A DNA stretch of 64,000 nt, from assembly GCA_017512905.1 (NCBI GenBank), contig JAFWEL010000130.1, positions 1 to 64,000 of the forward strand. Reading direction: 5' to 3'. The position numbers and the translations under genes were made by a program. Positions 1 to 7,881 of the stretch are shown here, one piece after another. The DNA is from Clostridia bacterium. GTDB lineage: Bacteria; Bacillota; Clostridia; Christensenellales; Aristaeellaceae. Positions within the stretch are counted from its first letter, which is position 1. The number at the start of each line of letters is the position of its first letter. Below the pieces are notes generated by a model. That model was not told where the DNA came from and did no database searches. It saw only the letters and a program-made list of their open reading frames with translations.

Positions 1-37
1 GCCTCGGGTCTGTCATCCCTTCAAAGTATTCGCTCAT
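1..37 (-). CDS. Start of a leftward gene (partial)
   Basis: On the minus strand an ATG at 37-35 follows an AGAGGTG ribosome site about seven bases upstream, and the frame stays open to the window edge (MSEYFEGMTDPR). Only 12 residues are visible, so no function can be given. It would be divergent from the gene starting at 189. Confidence 0.35.
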   Translation of the reverse strand, partial: MSEYFEGMTDPR

Positions 38-188
38 CTCTTTTCACCTCTATGTCTTTCTTCGACATCAGGGGTGAAAAATCCTTTTGGTAATACTTTT
101 GTAATATATTTGATGGCCTGTTAACTCATGCGTTCGCCGTGCACCTTGCCCTGGACGAGGGGCACGACGAAGAAACGGAGGAATTGAA

Positions 189-650
189 ATGAAAGAACAC
201 CGCAAATTCATCAAGTGGGTTAAGACCCACAAAAAGGCGCTGGCCATCGCCGGCATCAGCGTCGTTGGACTGATCGCCATCATCGTCGGCATTAGAAACA
301 AGGAAGTCCTGAAAGCATTCTGGTGCTCCCTGCGGAAGAGCATCGAGCAGCCCACAAAGGCAGTGGTGAAAGTCCCCGTCGCCCACACCCCCAAACCGCA
401 GGACATTCATCCCGTGGTTGAAGCAGTAAAGCCCGTGGCTCAGGCCATCGAACCCGCCATCGAGGAAACGGTTACCATCACCCGACGCGCCAGTCTGATT
501 TCGTTTGAAGTCGATCCTCATATCCGTGACCTCCACCCTGGATGGCATGCCTCTCCAGAGAAAATCGCAACGGCGGCGGCTCACGGTTTCGACCTGAAGG
601 ACGGCCAGACCTGGGTTGAGGCCTATATCAAGGGCGGTGCTGTTGCATGA
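189..650 (+). CDS. Small single-pass membrane protein, unknown
   Basis: A 153-residue protein with a good ribosome site (GGAGG, seven bases before ATG). Residues 1-16 are basic and about 17-36 form one hydrophobic membrane segment. The rest is a Pro/Val/Ala-rich linker followed by a soluble tail. The stop overlaps the ATG of the next gene by four bases (ATGA), so the two are translationally coupled. There is no in-frame TAG. I do not recognise the family; in this setting it could be a phage envelope protein, but nothing in the sequence proves that. Confidence 0.7.
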   Translation: MKEHRKFIKWVKTHKKALAIAGISVVGLIAIIVGIRNKEVLKAFWCSLRKSIEQPTKAVVKVPVAHTPKPQDIHPVVEAVKPVAQAIEPAIEETVTITRRASLISFEVDPHIRDLHPGWHASPEKIATAAAHGFDLKDGQTWVEAYIKGGAVA

Positions 651-988
651 CGGATGAGGAACGAGCGCTGTTAGCCAAGCTCAAAAGCGGTACGCTGGAC
701 GGAATGGTCGGCGACGAGCGCGAGTATCGGGGTTACCGGAGCGTTTACTGCGGAAAGTACATAAAGGACGGCATCCCCATCTCGTATCGTCAAGGCCAAT
801 CTGAGCGGTTTTTCAATGGCCGAGAAAACGAGCGGATCCTTGGCAAGCGCGAGGAGGAGCGCTATAACACAGCTGATTGGAAGCTAGAATTCCTCCAGCG
901 ATACGGCTGGTTGATGAATGACCCTGATGCCTGTGCCTACAGCGCGAAGTACAAGCCTGCTCCCAAACAGGCCAAACGCCAGAAATGA
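647..988 (+). CDS. Hypothetical protein
   Basis: 113 residues, charged and soluble, beginning at an ATG that overlaps the previous stop. There is no membrane segment, Cys motif or recognisable domain. The middle is rich in Arg, Glu and Tyr and the C-terminus is basic. It is followed ten bases later by a small zinc-ribbon gene, so the three genes from 189 look like one operon. No TAG codons. Function unknown. Confidence 0.65.
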   Translation: MTDEERALLAKLKSGTLDGMVGDEREYRGYRSVYCGKYIKDGIPISYRQGQSERFFNGRENERILGKREEERYNTADWKLEFLQRYGWLMNDPDACAYSAKYKPAPKQAKRQK

Positions 989-998
989 GGTGTATCAA

Positions 999-1145
999 AT
1001 GGAGTGCGAGAATTGCGGACAGTCACTGGATCGCGGAGTGCTGGTTCTCCCCTGGGAGGACGGCGATAACCCCACGGCGTATGTAAGGTGCCCTTACTGT
1101 GGGCACAGGAACACGGTATACGGATACGGCGAAGACGACGACTGA
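999..1145 (+). CDS. Small zinc-ribbon protein
   Basis: 48 residues. The ATG at 999 is preceded by GAGG at 987-990. Two CxxC pairs (CENC near the start and CPYC about 28 residues later) form a four-cysteine zinc ribbon, and the C-terminus is acidic. Proteins this small with a single ribbon are common in phage genomes and usually bind nucleic acid or protein, but its role is not known. It is the last gene before a shared terminator. Confidence 0.65.
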   Translation: MECENCGQSLDRGVLVLPWEDGDNPTAYVRCPYCGHRNTVYGYGEDDD

Positions 1146-1185
1146 TTTGTATTGAAGCAAGCATGCTGTGAGCTTCATAAAGAAA

Positions 1186-1231
1186 AACGGGCTCTCCACC
1201 ACCCACAAACGGATGATGGAGAGCTCTTTGT
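1186..1231. terminator. Bidirectional terminator between convergent genes
   Basis: An 8-bp stem GCTCTCCA (1191-1198) pairs with TGGAGAGC (1217-1224). A T-rich stretch follows on the plus strand, and CCCGTTTTTC follows on the minus strand. It separates the rightward gene ending at 1145 from the leftward gene ending at 1236. Confidence 0.75.
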
Positions 1232-1235
1232 TCGA

Positions 1236-1466
1236 TTAGTGCCTGCCTCTGCCTGCGCCGCCGCCCATGGTCTGGCCACCGCCGCCAAAGGCGCCGCCGA
1301 AGCCGCCCATGTGCCCTCCGCCGAAACCACCCATCGGACGATGGTAATGCATCGGAGGACGATGCCAACCGCCGAAGCTGCCCATCGGGGGACGATGATA
1401 CCAGTAGCCATACCGCGGCCGGCAAAGAGCCCAGAGAATCCACACAATGATAATCAGCGTCAGCAT
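1236..1466 (-). CDS. Small membrane-anchored Gly/Met/His-rich protein
   Basis: 76 residues, with ATG at 1466 after a strong AAAGGAGG site. Residues 1-15 are hydrophobic (a likely membrane anchor). The rest is low-complexity sequence of Gly, Phe, Met, Arg, Pro and His with repeated GGFGG and RPPM units. No family is recognised. The composition resembles small Gly-rich surface or cargo-binding peptides, but this is only a resemblance. It is transcribed against the genes to its left and shares their terminator. No TAG codons. Confidence 0.65.
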   Translation of the reverse strand: MLTLIIIVWILWALCRPRYGYWYHRPPMGSFGGWHRPPMHYHRPMGGFGGGHMGGFGGAFGGGGQTMGGGAGRGRH

Positions 1467-1637
1467 TTTCACGGTCCTCCTTTCCGCAAAATCAGGGGGT
1501 TCACAGCGATGTTTTGCAGCCCTTCCTGGACTGTGGGAAAAGTCTATCACACCTCGTAGCCCTGCGCAATCGATAACCTCTGAATTGTCATACCGGGCTT
1601 CCAAAATGTCGTTCTGGCAGTAGATTCGCAGCTGCGA

Positions 1638-1662
1638 TCAAAAAAAGTGGTTTCCCACCACC
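1638..1662 (-). terminator. Leftward rho-independent terminator
   Basis: Read on the minus strand, GTGG-GAAA-CCAC is followed directly by seven T. The stem is short (4 bp, perhaps one more) but the tetraloop and T tract are good. It lies just downstream of the broken leftward gene at 1691-1905. Confidence 0.55.
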
Positions 1663-1690
1663 TATTTTGATAGCAGGGAGCCCTATCCTT

Positions 1691-1905
1691 TATACCTTGA
1701 CGTCCAGCCCGTAAGCCAGCGTGAACACCATCTTTCCGTAGACATGGATCATGTTTTTCGACCAGATGTCCCCGGTAGGCGGTGCAGAATCGTTTGATGC
1801 TGTTGGGCATGGCTTCGATTTCAGAAATGAAATCTTCAATCTGCTCGTTGTGCCTCTCTCTTCGATAGTTCCCAACCTGTCACCATAATAAGATGGGGCG
1901 TTTAC
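1691..1905 (-). pseudogene. Remnant of a leftward gene, frameshifted
   Basis: Two minus-strand frames join into one plausible protein segment. The first encodes a run ending in a hydrophilic helix (EDFISEIEAMPNSIKRF). After a frame change near 1757 the second continues (NMIHVYGKMVFTLAYGL) to a TAA. There is no credible start or upstream part. It looks like the 3' end of a degraded gene followed by its terminator. I do not recognise the family. The rest of 1467-2109 holds only the promoter and palindrome listed separately. Confidence 0.35.
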
Positions 1906-1932
1906 GCCGTACCATCGTTCAAAAAAGGCTCA

Positions 1933-1961
1933 TTGTCACTCAAAGGAATGTATGCTATAAT
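1933..1961 (+). promoter_or_regulatory. Strong sigma-A-type promoter of the replication operon
   Basis: TTGTCA (1933-1938), a 17-base spacer and a perfect TATAAT (1956-1961). It points right, toward the long run of genes that starts at 2110. No other comparably good promoter was noticed between here and 17.8 kb, so this may drive most of the operon, including the suppressor tRNA. Confidence 0.8.
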
Positions 1962-2053
1962 CCGCAATGCTTGTCAAAACAACAGCAGAGCGGGGATTTG
2001 GATTTAATCATTGTTTAACATCGATTTCTGCAATTTCAATCCCTCCGCTGTGA

Positions 2054-2071
2054 CCCTCTATAAATAGAGGG
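2054..2071. promoter_or_regulatory. Palindrome in the leader, possible operator
   Basis: CCCTCTAT-AA-ATAGAGGG is a perfect 8-bp inverted repeat with a 2-base centre. It sits about 90 bases downstream of the strong promoter and 40 bases before the first start codon. The tiny centre favours a protein-binding operator over an RNA hairpin. No repressor gene is visible to pair it with. Confidence 0.5.
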
Positions 2072-2109
2072 GTAAAGAAACACCTCAGAACGAAAAGGAG
2101 GACAACAGT

Positions 2110-3114
2110 ATGGCAATCCAGATTCACAAGGCAAAACGATCATAGGCGAAGCTCAAGCTGGGCATCGCGGGACCTTCCGGCAGTGGAAAGACGCTGAGCT
2201 CCCTGCTGCTGGGGTACGGGCTCATCAAAGCGGCGCATCCCGGCATGGCGGAGGCTGACATTTGGGAGAAGCTGTGCGTGATCGATACGGAGAACGAGTC
2301 CGGTTCCCTGTACGTCGGCACGGTGGTCAACGGCGTGCGCGTGGGTGAATACCTGACCATCAACCTGGAGGCGCCCTTCAGCGCGGCCCGATACCTTGAG
2401 GCCATCGATGTGGCCGAGCAGAACGGCGTGGAGTTCCTGATCATCGACTCCCTGTCCCACGCATGGTCCGGCGAGGGCGGTCTGCTGGATGTGCAGAGCA
2501 ACATCGCCAAGCGCAGCGGCAACAGCTACACCGCGTGGCGCGAGGTGACACCGCAGCACAACAAGCTGGTAGACCGCGTGCTCCAGTGCCCGATGCACGT
2601 CGCGATCACGCTGCGCACCAAGACGGAATACGTGATCGAGGACAACGGCAACGGGAAGAAGAGCCCGAAGAAGGTCGGCATGGCGCCTGTTTTCAGGGAT
2701 GGCATCGAGTATGAGGTGACGGTGTTCTTCGAATTGAGCCAGGATCATGTGGCCAGCGCCACCAAGGATCGTACCGGCGTGTTCGACGGGCAATTCTTTA
2801 CCATCAACCCGGACACCGGCGCGAAGGTCAGAGCCTGGCTGGAAGGCGCGGACGCTGAGGGTCAGGACAAGCCTGTGATCAAACCGGCAAAGCCTGCCGA
2901 AGCGCCCGGTTCCGATACGGAAGGAATTCCGCTGGCGGAACTGGTCAACCGCACCATGATGAAGCACTGCGAGGGCATGAACGCCGATCAGAAGGCCGTC
3001 GTGGCCGCGAAGCTGAAGCAGATCACAGGCGGCACCGCGAACTACCGCAACATCACCGATGAGGCGATTCTCAGGAAGATCTACGAGACATTCAAGGAGG
3101 ATAACGAGGCATGA
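2110..3114 (+). CDS. Phage AAA-type ATPase (RecA-fold, AAA_24/Sak-like), amber at codon 12
   Basis: 334 residues if TAG is read through. The ATG at 2110 follows a strong AAGGAGG site. A TAG at 2143-2145 is codon 12, just before the first strand of the ATPase core. Walker A is GPSGSGKT at about residues 21-28, and a Walker B-like FLIIDS follows near 112. The family is typical of phage recombination/replication modules, where such ATPases act with SSB on single-stranded DNA, and an SSB gene overlaps its stop (ATGA). Without read-through the only downstream start (2245) would remove Walker A. The exact subfamily is inferred, not certain. Confidence 0.8.
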
Positions 3115-3512
3115 GCATCAACAAATAGGTCGTCGTAGGGCGTTTGACGGCCGATCCCGTCCTTTCGCAGGTTGGCGAAGCCCAGTGCGCCAACTTCACG
3201 ATCGCGTCCGATTCCAATACCAAGGACGCGAACGGTGAGTACATCACCAATTTCTACCGGGCTACCGCATGGCGCAGACAGGCTGAGCTCTGTGCTCAGT
3301 ACCTCCACAAGGGCGATCTTGTGGCTGTCGCCGGAGATCTGTGCATCCGACCGTATCACGACAAGAACGGCACGGAGAGGGTCTCCATCCAGTTGACCAT
3401 CGGCAATATCGATTTCTGCAGAACCAGGAAGAATAACGAACCGGCAGAGGCTGCGCCGCAGGCCGCACCGCAGACCGCGCCGCCGGATGACGACGATGAG
3501 CTCCCCTTCTGA
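3111..3512 (+). CDS. ssb: Single-stranded DNA-binding protein, amber at codon 6
   Basis: 133 residues. The ATG overlaps the previous stop. The OB-fold starts normally (INK-x-VVVGRLTADP) except that x is a TAG at 3126-3128, where other SSBs have Val or another aliphatic residue. The C-terminus has the acidic tip DDDDELPF that recruits replication partners. It coats single-stranded DNA for the primase-helicase and polymerase encoded downstream. With a normal stop at codon 6 no SSB could be made from this start, and the first strand of the fold would be lost from any internal start. Confidence 0.9.
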
Positions 3513-3566
3513 GCCCATACGTCTGGGTAAGTGCGCCAAAAAACTAAGAACGGGAGGCCCAAGGGG

Positions 3567-4121
3567 ATGAAGCTGACTCTTGAGCAGGAAAACGATCTTC
3601 TGATCAGGTATGAACCTTTTCTGAAAAGACGGGTGTAGAACTACATCCAGGATACCCAAAGACATGCCGTTGATTTTGAGGATTACCTACAGGAAGCCCG
3701 ACTGGCGTTTCTGGAGCATATCCGAAAGATGGACAGCATGGAGGAATTGTGCCTGTGCCACTATGACATACTCCATGCCATGCACGCGCAGTTCAGAAAT
3801 ATGGCGCCGTTGCACTTTGCAGCCAATAGTTTCAGCAAAGCGCGCAAAGACTACTCCGTCATCCCTTTGGAATCGGCGGAGGATATGGAGGATCCCGTGA
3901 GCTTTGAGGAACAGGTTGAGTATCGGCTGCTGGCGGAAGATTTCATGAATTCTCTTTCACAGAAGGATCGGCAGATCCTCGATGTGAAAATGAAGGGAAT
4001 CAGGGGTAAGGACGCGGCACGCGCGGCAGGCGTTGGTTCCGAGGCCTGTGTCTCAAGGCGCTTCAGCGGCATCCGGCAAGCATACTATCGTCAGGTCAAA
4101 GGAGTAAGCGCTAATGCGTGA
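3567..4121 (+). CDS. Sigma-70-like factor, amber at codon 24
   Basis: 184 residues. ATG at 3567 follows GGGAGG. The N-terminal part resembles sigma region 2 (a helix with DFEDYLQEARLAFLEHI, like the core-binding helix). The C-terminal part (about 120-175) has a region-4-like helix-turn-helix with KDRQILDVKMKG and KDAARAAGV. TAG at 3636-3638 is codon 24, in the first helix. Phage sigma factors of this size switch host RNA polymerase to phage promoters, so this may control later genes. It overlaps the primase-helicase gene by eight bases. The sigma assignment rests on pattern only. Confidence 0.65.
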
Positions 4122-6930
4122 ATTGATGCTGAGTTTCGCGGATCGCCATCTGTCACCGTATACCCTCCGCGGGGATGAACTGATCCCGGACTTTTGCCCC
4201 ATCTGTCACGGCGGCGACAACCGGGATCGGTACACCTTCGCGCTGAACCTGACGGAGGGCATTTACGTCTGCAAGCGCGGCTCCTGTGGGGCGCGAGGTC
4301 GGTTCGAGGAGCTGGCCAGGCGCTTCGGGGAGCAGGCGGAGATCATAAGACCGCCCGGCAGGATGAAAAAGCAGTACGTCCTGCCGGAGGTGACATTGAA
4401 GCCGCTGAGCGATGAGATCACCGAGTATTTCGGAAAGCGGAAAATCAGTTTTGAGACGCTCGACGCCTTCAAAATCGGCAGCGACGAAAAGGGGAACATC
4501 GTCTTTCCCTTCTACCGGGACAATGTGCTGGTGTACGTGAAATACCGGGCGCCACGCAAACCCCAGCCGAAGGAAAAGAAGGAATGGCAGGCCCACAACA
4601 CTCAGCCGATACTGTTCGGCATGGACATGTGCGCGTTCTCCCAGCCGCTTATCATCACAGAGGGCGAAATCGACACGCTTTCCCTCTACGAGGCGGGCAT
4701 CCGCAACGTAGTCTCGGTGCCCAGCGGCTGTTCCAATCTGGACTGGATCGACACCTGCTGGGACTGGCTGGAGCGATTCCAAAGCATCATTCTTTTCGGC
4801 GACAACGACGAGCCTGGCAGGAAGATGGTGCGCGAGGTCGTGCGCAGGCTCGACGAAGCCCGCTGCATGGTCGTGGAAGAGTATCCCGACAGGCCGGACG
4901 GAACACCCTGCAAGGACGCCAACGAGATTTTGTTCTTCCACGGCGCGGAGGCGCTGAAGGCGACGCTGGACAGTGCCCAGCCCGTGCCGGTGAAGGGGAT
5001 CCTTCAATAGGCGGACGTCGTGCCCTATGATCCGACCACGGTACCGCGCATCAAGACGATGATCCCGGCGCTGGACGCGTAGATCGGTGGGTAGGCAGAA
5101 GGCGCGATGACCGTTTTCACGGGGAAGCCCGGACAAGGGAAACTTCTTAGCGACGATACACCGGTTTTAACGCGAGAGGGGTGGAAAAGACACGGCGATC
5201 TTCGAGTCGGAGATGAGGTAGTTGGCTTGGATGGGGATTTCAAGCGTGTCACAGCGGTGTTTCCCAAGGATTTCGCTGATATGAGAGTCACCTTTTCAAA
5301 TGGTGAAGTGATACACTGCCATCACAATCACGAATGGGTGATTGAGTATCATAGTGGATACACACACAAACAAAGGATAATGACCACAGGTGAGATGTTT
5401 GAGCGCTTCCAGGCTAATGATGGATACCGTGTTGAAAAGAACGGCAAGAAAGGCTATCGATTTAAACTACCACGTCGAACTCCTATGGCGGGGAGCAGAA
5501 AAGAGTTACCGGTTGCGCCTTATACATAGGGCGCATGGCTGGGTGATGGTCGGAATACGAATCCAGACATATGCTCCTCAAAATCAGATTATGCTGTTGT
5601 GGAAAGGATATTACAGGATGGATACAAGATATCATGGCAAACAACGCATAAGACCACGGGATGTATCTATACGGGTTTTCGGGAATTGAGAGCCAAACTT
5701 CACGAATTGGGAATGTGCCATAGCAGGCGTAGAACAGTAAAACATATTCCTGAAGAATACCTGACCTCAAGCTATGAGCAGAGACTTGAACTGTTGGCTG
5801 GACTGCTTGATACGGATGGGTGTTACGATCCGCAAAAGGGTACATATGTTTACTCAACCTGTGAGCCTGCGTTGCGGGACGGAATGATCCAACTGGTGTC
5901 GACCTTCGGATGGAACCATGGTATAAGCCGATATGATCCAAAGGTGTCCAGTTCGGGTGTAATTGGGCGAAGTCCCTGCTATACTGTTACTTTTGCTCCA
6001 AAAGATAATGTACCGTGTGTTCTGGAAAGGAAGAAGGTGAAAAAGATTCACAACCAGTTGAGGATTGCAATCATCAATATTGAGTATTGTGAACCTGTAC
6101 AGGGAAATTGTATCAGTGTTGAAGATGGCATCTACTGTGTTGGAAAAACCATGTTGCCAACACACAACAGTACGCTGACCGGACAATAGCTCCTTGCCGC
6201 GATAGAACAGGGATATTCGGTCTGCGCGTACAGCGGGGAGCTGACGAAGGAGAAATTCCAGGAGTGGATCAACCTCCAGGCGGCGGGTTCGGAGTACATC
6301 GGATTGAAATACGATCCCATCCGCGACGTGAAGATACCCTCCGTGCCGTACGCGGTGCAGGAGAGGCTTCTGGAATACTACCGGGATCACTTCTATCTGT
6401 TTGACAACCAGGAGATCTTCGAAGCCAATCAGTCGGAGAGCATCCTGAAGGTCTTCCAGATGGCGGCGCGCCGTTACGGCTGCAAGCTCTTCCTGGCGGA
6501 CAACCTGATGACGGCACTGTCGGATTCGGATGAAGAGACCAAGGCGCAAGGCAAATTCGCCAACGCGCTGAAGAAGTTCGCCACCCGGTATCACGTCCAT
6601 GTGCTGCTGGTGGCCCACCCGAGGAAGGTCAAGCAGGGTGAGAAACTGGGCCAGGACGACATCGGCGGCAGCAGCGCCACGATTCGGCTGGCGGACAGCG
6701 CCATCGTGGTGGAGCGCCCGAACCTGCGAGTGCTGAAGAACCGCGAGGGCGGCGTGTGCAGGCTGATCGAGTGCTGCTACTGCCCGGACAGCCGCCGCAT
6801 CTACCAGGCGGACAAGGGCGACCTGTGTCGGTTCTCGTGGAATCGCAACGGTATCACGCCGCCGAACCCGCGGGCGGACAGTCTGCCGGAATACGCCGTG
6901 CGCATGGCGGAATCCGCGCAGCCATTCTGA
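4114..6930 (+). CDS. Primase-helicase (TOPRIM plus DnaB-type), intein-containing, five ambers
   Basis: 938 codons in one frame with five TAGs (5008, 5080, 5092, 5527, 6187). The N-terminus has a zinc ribbon (CPIC..CKRGSC). A TOPRIM domain follows, with TEGEID near 185 and LFGDNDEPG near 228. Then comes a RecA-fold helicase core, as in T7 gp4. The helicase Walker A GKPGQGK-ST is split by a 342-residue intein (5143-6168). Two TAGs sit in the segment before Walker A (LDA-x-IGG-x-AEG), where DnaB-like proteins carry Leu. A further motif HVLLVAHPRK is kept after the intein. It primes and unwinds DNA for the DnaE polymerase encoded downstream. Full function needs both UAG decoding and protein splicing. 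Confidence 0.9.
5143..6168 (+). other. Class 3-like intein with LAGLIDADG endonuclease in the helicase Walker A
   Basis: The insert interrupts GKPGQGK/STLTGQ and is 342 residues long. It starts with Leu, not Cys or Ser, and ends LPTHN before the +1 Ser. Block B ends NHEW, block F has NCISVE and block G has Thr before His-Asn. That W-C-T set is the signature of class 3 inteins, which use the block F Cys as nucleophile. Two LAGLIDADG motifs are present: T-x-GAWLGDG (x = TAG at 5527) and LLAGLLDTDG. The DNA is clearly more AT-rich than the flanking gene, as expected of a mobile insert. Confidence 0.85.
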
Positions 6931-6942
6931 CGGAGGAACAAT

Positions 6943-7707
6943 ATGTGTGAGATTCCCAATGATATGAAATGGTCTTTCAGCAAGTAGCAGCTCTACGACC
7001 AGTGCCCGCTGGCGTTCAAGTAGCAGTACATCGACAAAGTACCGCAGGAGCAAAACAGCTTTGCGGAGTATGGGACGCATTGCCACAGCCTGCTGGAACG
7101 CTGGGCCAAGGGCGAGCTTATGTCCTTCGAGCTGGCCGACGCTTATGAGGCTGAGTACGATGAGGCCGTGAAGCACTACTTCCCGCCGTTCCCGAAGGGA
7201 CTGGCCGGCAGGTATTACGACGAGGGCCTTCAATACTTCCGCTCCTTTGACGGTTTCGGAGACGACATGGAGATTCTGTCGGTAGAGGACAAGTTTGAAC
7301 TGGACATCCGCGACAATCGGTTCGTAGGCATCGCGGATCTGGTGCTGAGGGACAGGAATTCCGGCGGCATCACGGTAATTGACCACAAATCGAAGTCCAT
7401 GAACTCCATGAAGAAGGCGCAGTACGAGAACACGCGCCAGCTGTACACCTACGCGGCCTACGTGAAGGAGCGCTTCGGGGCGTTTCCGACCCTGTTGCGA
7501 TTCAACATGTTCCGCTACGGCGTGAACATCGACGAGCCCTTCAGCAGGGATCGGTACGCGGAGACGATGGACTGGATCGAGCGAACCATCGCGGAGATCA
7601 AGGCTGAAAAGGAGTGGAAGGTGTCGTCCTCCGGCTACTTCTGCCGGTTCATCTGCTCCACGCGCCTGTATTGCCCGATTGCCGGGGAGATCATGAACGC
7701 GAAATAA
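6943..7707 (+). CDS. PD-(D/E)XK nuclease (RecB/Cas4-like), two ambers near the start
   Basis: 254 residues. ATG at 6943 follows CGGAGG. The N-terminus carries the usual opening of this family, a Ser/Lys helix followed by YDQCPLAFK and QYIDK. TAG at 6985 and 7021 (codons 15 and 27) occupies the two positions that are normally Leu in it. The catalytic core has Asp of GIADLV near 132 and IDHKS near 146-150 (D..DxK). Such nucleases process DNA ends in phage replication or recombination. The only sizeable in-frame product after the TAGs would start at 7120 and lack the N-terminal region. Confidence 0.8.
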
Positions 7708-7728
7708 CAGACAATGGGAGAAATGCCT

Positions 7729-7881
7729 ATGAGCATTGAGCAGCACATCCAGGTCATGGTGGCCTGGGCGGATATCCTGATCGTGACCGCAGGGTACATA
7801 CTGATCCGGGTGATCGTCGTGATCGTCTGCGTCACCGTCATCATCTTTATCGTCAGGAGGGTTTACCGTGGAATCCGATAA
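7729..7881 (+). CDS. Small membrane protein
   Basis: 50 residues. ATG at 7729 is eight bases after GGGAG; an ATG at 7714 is possible but has no ribosome site. Residues about 13-43 are almost wholly hydrophobic (Ile/Val-rich), followed by a basic tail. The gene has no TAG and overlaps the GTG start of the polymerase gene by 14 bases. No family is recognised. Confidence 0.6.
   Translation: MSIEQHIQVMVAWADILIVTAGYILIRVIVVIVCVTVIIFIVRRVYRGIR

Noticed and set aside
1152..1559. Rightward open frame over the Gly-rich gene
   Set aside because: No ribosome site and it runs through the terminator; the minus strand has a strong AAAGGAGG and a membrane anchor.
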